From assembly GCA_900239685.1 (NCBI GenBank), contig OENT01000372.1, positions 62,531 through 126,530 on the forward strand: DNA of 64,000 nucleotides, read 5' to 3'. The position numbers were made by a program, and so were the translations under genes. Source of the stretch: Rotaria macrura (lineage: Eukaryota; Rotifera; Eurotatoria; Philodinida; Philodinidae). Shown here piece by piece: positions 61,050-64,000 of the stretch. How positions within the stretch are numbered: position 1 is the first letter of the stretch; the number at the start of each line of letters is the position of its first letter. The notes below the pieces were generated by a model, which worked only from the letters and a program-made list of their open reading frames with translations, ran no database searches and was not told the DNA's origin.

Positions 61050-61301
61050 AGGGGTAATAGACAAAAACAACTCAAATTCCTCAACTTTTAACATATAGTT
61101 ATATGTTAGGGAAAAGTGTTTGGATACTCTAGGGGTAATACACCAAAACACCTCAAATTCCTCAGCTTTTAACATATAGTTATATGTTAGGGTAACGTGT
61201 TCTGATACCCTAGGGGTAATACACCAAAACAACTCAAATTCCTCAACTTTTAACATATGGTTATATGTTAGGGTAACGTGTTCGGATACGGTAGGGGTAA
61301 T
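61050..61301 (-). repeat. Right 81-bp tandem array, three units, inverted
   Basis: AGGGGTAAT recurs at 61050, 61131, 61212 and 61293, exactly 81 bases apart. It is the reverse complement of the left array. An open frame through it (61017-61256) is only the repeat translated. Confidence 0.9.
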
Positions 61302-61329
61302 GCGTTTGAATCAATCGTACGGGTATTAA

Positions 61330-61607
61330 CCCTTTCAATCCCGTATGTCATCTATGAGATGTCATACGGAACGAAAAAGAAATCTTTTGCGTTCTTTCTT
61401 CTTGTTAGCATCGAGAATCATATGATATATTAAAAGGAAAATCACTTCGCATGGCTACGAAGAAGGAATCTATATGTCGAACACATTTTTTAGATAACAG
61501 AACGAAAGAAACACATATGTTTTAAATAGCAGAACGCAAGAGAGAGAGATTGAACTATCTGTTTTCGTGTTTCTACAGAACGCAAGAAAATGTCGGGATT
61601 GAAAGGG
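61330..61607. mobile_element. piggyBac-like MITE, 278 bp
   Basis: Terminal inverted repeat CCCTTTCAATCCCG on both sides, with target TTAA duplicated at 61326-61329 and 61608-61611. TTAA targets and CCC ends define the piggyBac superfamily. A subterminal hairpin GTATGTCATCT/AGATGTCATAC follows the left end. No coding capacity. It splits the right terminal repeat of the larger element, which reads continuously once it is removed. Confidence 0.85.
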
Positions 61608-62569
61608 TTAAGACGTTGAATTGTCGATACCCAGAGTAAAGGTATTATGACATCCCTCCTTTAGTTCGCTGAAAGTAGAATCCGGATGATATTAATAATC
61701 TGTGGATTCTATTTTCATTAAATCGGTCCAATCAGATTAAAGTTTGGGGCTGATTTTAGCAGCGATTAATTATCGCTAGCAGAAATAGTTAGCCTCGATG
61801 TACTACTGATGACACCTTTTCAATTAATTATCAAATCTTTCTAGAGGACTACTAAAGCTTCTTGTCCGAAATCAAGTGCTTTGCATTCGCACCCAGTTTT
61901 GGCTACGATCTTTTTCTTTTACACTAAAGCTACGGATCTTTTTTTTTCATTTTGTGTCGCGATGATCTCGAGAACCAAAAATGAGAAAATGGTGGTGGAA
62001 ATCTGAGATCCAAGTATTGAGATCGAACAGGTTAAATCTCTTCTCAAATTTATTCTACCTTAGTCCGGAGATAGCGCCCAAAAATGACGATGTTCAACTA
62101 AATTTGCCTTCTCTTCATTATGAAATAATTAAAAAGAAAGTGAAGACGACAGTTAGGCGACACTTTATTGATATTATATGTGAAACAGTTGCGCATACAG
62201 CTGATAGAAAAAGGTGACTTATCGAGATAATGAATCGATGAACTATCAATGATTATTTTAAATATTTGTGCATATGATTTCCGAGGACTGGCAGACTAAT
62301 AAATATTAGAGTAACTTCATTTAATCTTAAGGCTATATTACATCATGTGGTCGGAAAAAAATTCTTAGTTTTTCACCTATAAGCCACATCGAAACATCTC
62401 TGATTCCTTGGATTTGATTGAAATACATATGTCTTGCTCCTCCTCGTTGGTTTTTTGCAAACTTACACCTATTCCTAAGATCAAAGGCAGTGCGTCGCAA
62501 CGCATTCAGTACTCGAGTGAAGCTTGAGTACCAACCAGTTAATCCGACGTTAAGCATAAGCATTTAAGT

Positions 62570-63764
62570 AGTCATGCGCGAATTTTTAATACGATGTGAA
62601 GCATAAGCATTTCTGTGGCCCCGCGCGATTTTTTTCCTTTCTCGACAAACGAACCAGTATTGTAACGCAATCATCTCGAGAACTGAATATCATACGAAAG
62701 TTGTTCAAACGCTGGATCGAAGTATCGACATCGAATAAGTTCCTTTTTTTTCAAAATCTCCTTTATCACCTTTCGTTTTCCCAAAGTTAAATGTGCCCAG
62801 GTCGACGATTACGGACTTCGTATACGGCTGTAAACGACCGTATATGCTCCTTACACGACCGTAAACGGTCGTATTTTAGCGTTTTTGCATGGTCCAGTAT
62901 TACGTTCGTATATCGCCGTATCGTATACGGAGAAATACGGTGGAAAACGGAAACCGTTTACGAATTTTGTATACGAGGACCGTAAACGATCGTTTTCCCC
63001 CCCGTATATCGTCGTATTTCCCCGTATACGACACATTGATATACGATCGTAATACTGGAACATGTATTTTGCCGTATTCCTCCGTATACGGTCGTTTATG
63101 GTCGTGCTTGTTCGACTTGGGTGGGTATTAACATAATCCATGGATTTTATTTTTCAATATGGCGACTCAAAACACCGAGATTCAGCGCGTATTTTATGAG
63201 TTTAATTATCGCTAGCAGAAAAAGTTAGCACCAATGTACTACTGATGACATCTTTTCAAATAATTATCAAATTTTTCTAGCGGACAACTAAAGTTTCTTG
63301 CTCAAAATCAAGTGCTTCACACCGAGTTTCGGTTTCTAACTCTACTCGACTACTAGCTAGTTTTTCTGTCTTTCTAAGTTTGTTTTTTTCTCGACGTATG
63401 CATAAAATGTCGTCATATTGTGACGAGGTGATCTCGAGAGCCGACTATCGTACAACAGTCGTTCAAACGCTAGATCAAAGAATGGACATGAAAAATGTTC
63501 CGTTCATGACATAACAGCGTCCGAACGTGACGATTTTTAACGTACTTTGCCTTTACAGTATTTCGAGATTATTAAAACGAAAACGCAAAGAAGAAAGTTA
63601 GGCACCACTCTATTGATATCATGTGTCTGACAGCTGCTCATACAGCTGATAGTAAATGTGAATCATCTAGATAATTCATCGGGAATGTATTAATCATTTT
63701 TGAAAATATCTGTGTTATCACTGGCGAGGACTGGTAGGCTGCTCAATAATAGAGTAATCGCGTT
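62570..63764. repeat. Copy 2 of a diverged tandem duplication
   Basis: Aligns with copy 1 across both modules (see 59690-62340). It carries the CGTATACGG-word element at 62796-63121 where copy 1 has none, and ends at the TTAA used by the second piggyBac-like copy. The matching site in copy 1 (around 62321) is an empty TTAA. Confidence 0.7.
62796..63121. mobile_element. CGTATACGG-word element, about 326 bp
   Basis: Ends CCCAGGTCGACGA and inverted CCCAAGTCGAACA. The interior is almost wholly CGTATACGG, CCGTATAC and ACGGTCGTTTACGG words in both orientations, rich in CG dinucleotides. The aligned paralogous segment after 61675 lacks it, so it is an insertion. Exact borders and target duplication cannot be fixed. 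Open frames on both strands are symmetry products. Confidence 0.7.
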
Positions 63765-63767
63765 TAA

Positions 63768-64000
63768 CCCTTTCAATACGGCATGTCATCTCGTAGATGA
63801 CATGTATATCGTAATATAAAAATTTTGCTTTCTGTTGTCTTCGTATTTCACACATATCATATATGTGTTCAAAGAAGCGCGTGTATTCTTCGCTAAGAAA
63901 ATATTTCTTTTCGTCTTTTCGCATTGAACTAGCCACAAGTCACAAGTCGATATTCTTGTCTCTATTCTTTCCAGATTCTTTTTTTGCTTAGAAATCTGTC
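63768..64000. mobile_element. piggyBac-like MITE, second copy, runs off the window
   Basis: Starts CCCTTTCAATACGG after TTAA (63764-63767). Its subterminal hairpin CATGTCATCT/AGATGACATG parallels the copy at 61330. The right end is beyond the window. Confidence 0.7.

Larger units (their letters stand above)
59924..61658. mobile_element. hAT-like element with inverted 81-bp repeat arrays, 1.74 kb
   Basis: Perfect 8-bp target duplication CTTTAGTT at 59916-59923 and 61659-61666. The ends CATAGATGTCACAATACC and inverted GAGGGATGTCATAATACC continue into matching TGGGTATCGA. About 75 bp inside each end lies a tandem array of an 81-bp unit: two units on the left (59999-60165) and three in opposite orientation on the right (61050-61300). 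Each unit carries CCCTAGGG and TTGAGGAATTTGAGTTGTTT. The middle (60170-61035) has no transposase frame. A piggyBac-like element is nested near the right end. Confidence 0.85.
59690..62340. repeat. Copy 1 of a diverged tandem duplication
   Basis: Without the 1.7-kb insertion, 59690-59923 plus 61659-62340 aligns in order with 62570-63764. Shared landmarks: ATGATCTCGAGAAC, ATCACCTTT, AATTATCGCTAGCAGAAA, GTACTACTGATGACA, ATACAGCTGATAG and CGAGGACTGG. Each copy contains two related modules with GATCTCGAGA and GTTCAAACGC-like blocks. No coding function is evident; short frames in it are not conserved between copies. Confidence 0.7.

Noticed and set aside
61017-61256. 79-codon minus-strand frame with an internal 27-residue repeat
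   Set aside because: It is the 81-bp DNA repeat read in frame (81 is divisible by 3), not a protein gene.
59999-61301. Regular 81-bp spacing considered as a CRISPR-like array
   Set aside because: Whole units are repeated without unique spacers, only two or three per side, in an animal genome.
62791-63141. Overlapping frames on both strands
   Set aside because: Products of the CGTATACGG word array, which is nearly symmetrical and poor in stops.
1-64000. tRNA, rRNA or other structured RNA genes
   Set aside because: None recognised by eye on either strand; a covariance-model search would be needed to exclude them.

Overview
The window is an AT-rich animal nuclear segment. Genes carry short GT-AG introns (46-73 bp) and encode animal families: NHL beta-propeller, rhodopsin-like GPCR, soluble epoxide hydrolase, RING-H2 membrane ligase, alpha-tubulin relative, MAM cell-surface protein and a type II membrane glycosyltransferase-like protein. 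The NHL gene and the GPCR look like the expanded families I associate with bdelloid rotifers (Rotaria/Adineta), so a bdelloid is my best guess. That rests on family resemblance, not on a search.

Layout: 226-1312 (+) coiled-coil gene with an in-frame TAG; 3741-4676 (+) NHL protein; 14906-15949 (-) GPCR; 19105-20070 (-) epoxide hydrolase; 27954-28601 (+) unknown protein; 37192-38762 (+) three-exon multi-pass RING-H2 protein; 43142-44431 (-) divergent alpha-tubulin without the GTP-binding glycine signature; 48979-49659 (+) MAM protein; 50417-50892 (-) Penelope-like reverse transcriptase fossil; 52306-53115 (+) decayed gene; 54172-55193 (-) glycosyltransferase-like gene whose 3' end carries a transposon insertion. 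Genes are single and far apart; nothing suggests operons or a shared pathway.

The most striking content is non-coding: about fifteen small mobile elements, most of them filled with one short, partly palindromic word repeated in both orientations, with a different word in each family (for example TTTACTTT/AAAGTAAA, AAACGCGTTT, AATCGATT, AAGTGCTT, CGTATACGG, CCAATCTTGG, GGGTTTAT). Four have hAT-like ends and 8-bp target duplications, two of them perfect and two 7 of 8; a fifth, smaller copy has a 6 of 8 duplication. Three fold-back elements share a different end, CWCTSTAAAAAATAAYCG, with TA at the borders (Tc1/mariner-like). Two copies of a third type end in CCCTTTCAAT with TTAA targets (piggyBac-like). 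Several long elements carry the word arrays only near their two ends, around an unrelated middle. My reading is that the words are subterminal transposase-binding repeats, as in Ac/Ds of maize, amplified separately in each non-autonomous family.

The last 4.3 kb is a diverged tandem duplication in which each copy has different insertions, so empty sites can be compared directly. An 18-base N gap sits inside a C-run at 27548-27565, and a single N sits at the centre of a perfect 305-bp inverted repeat at 58601.
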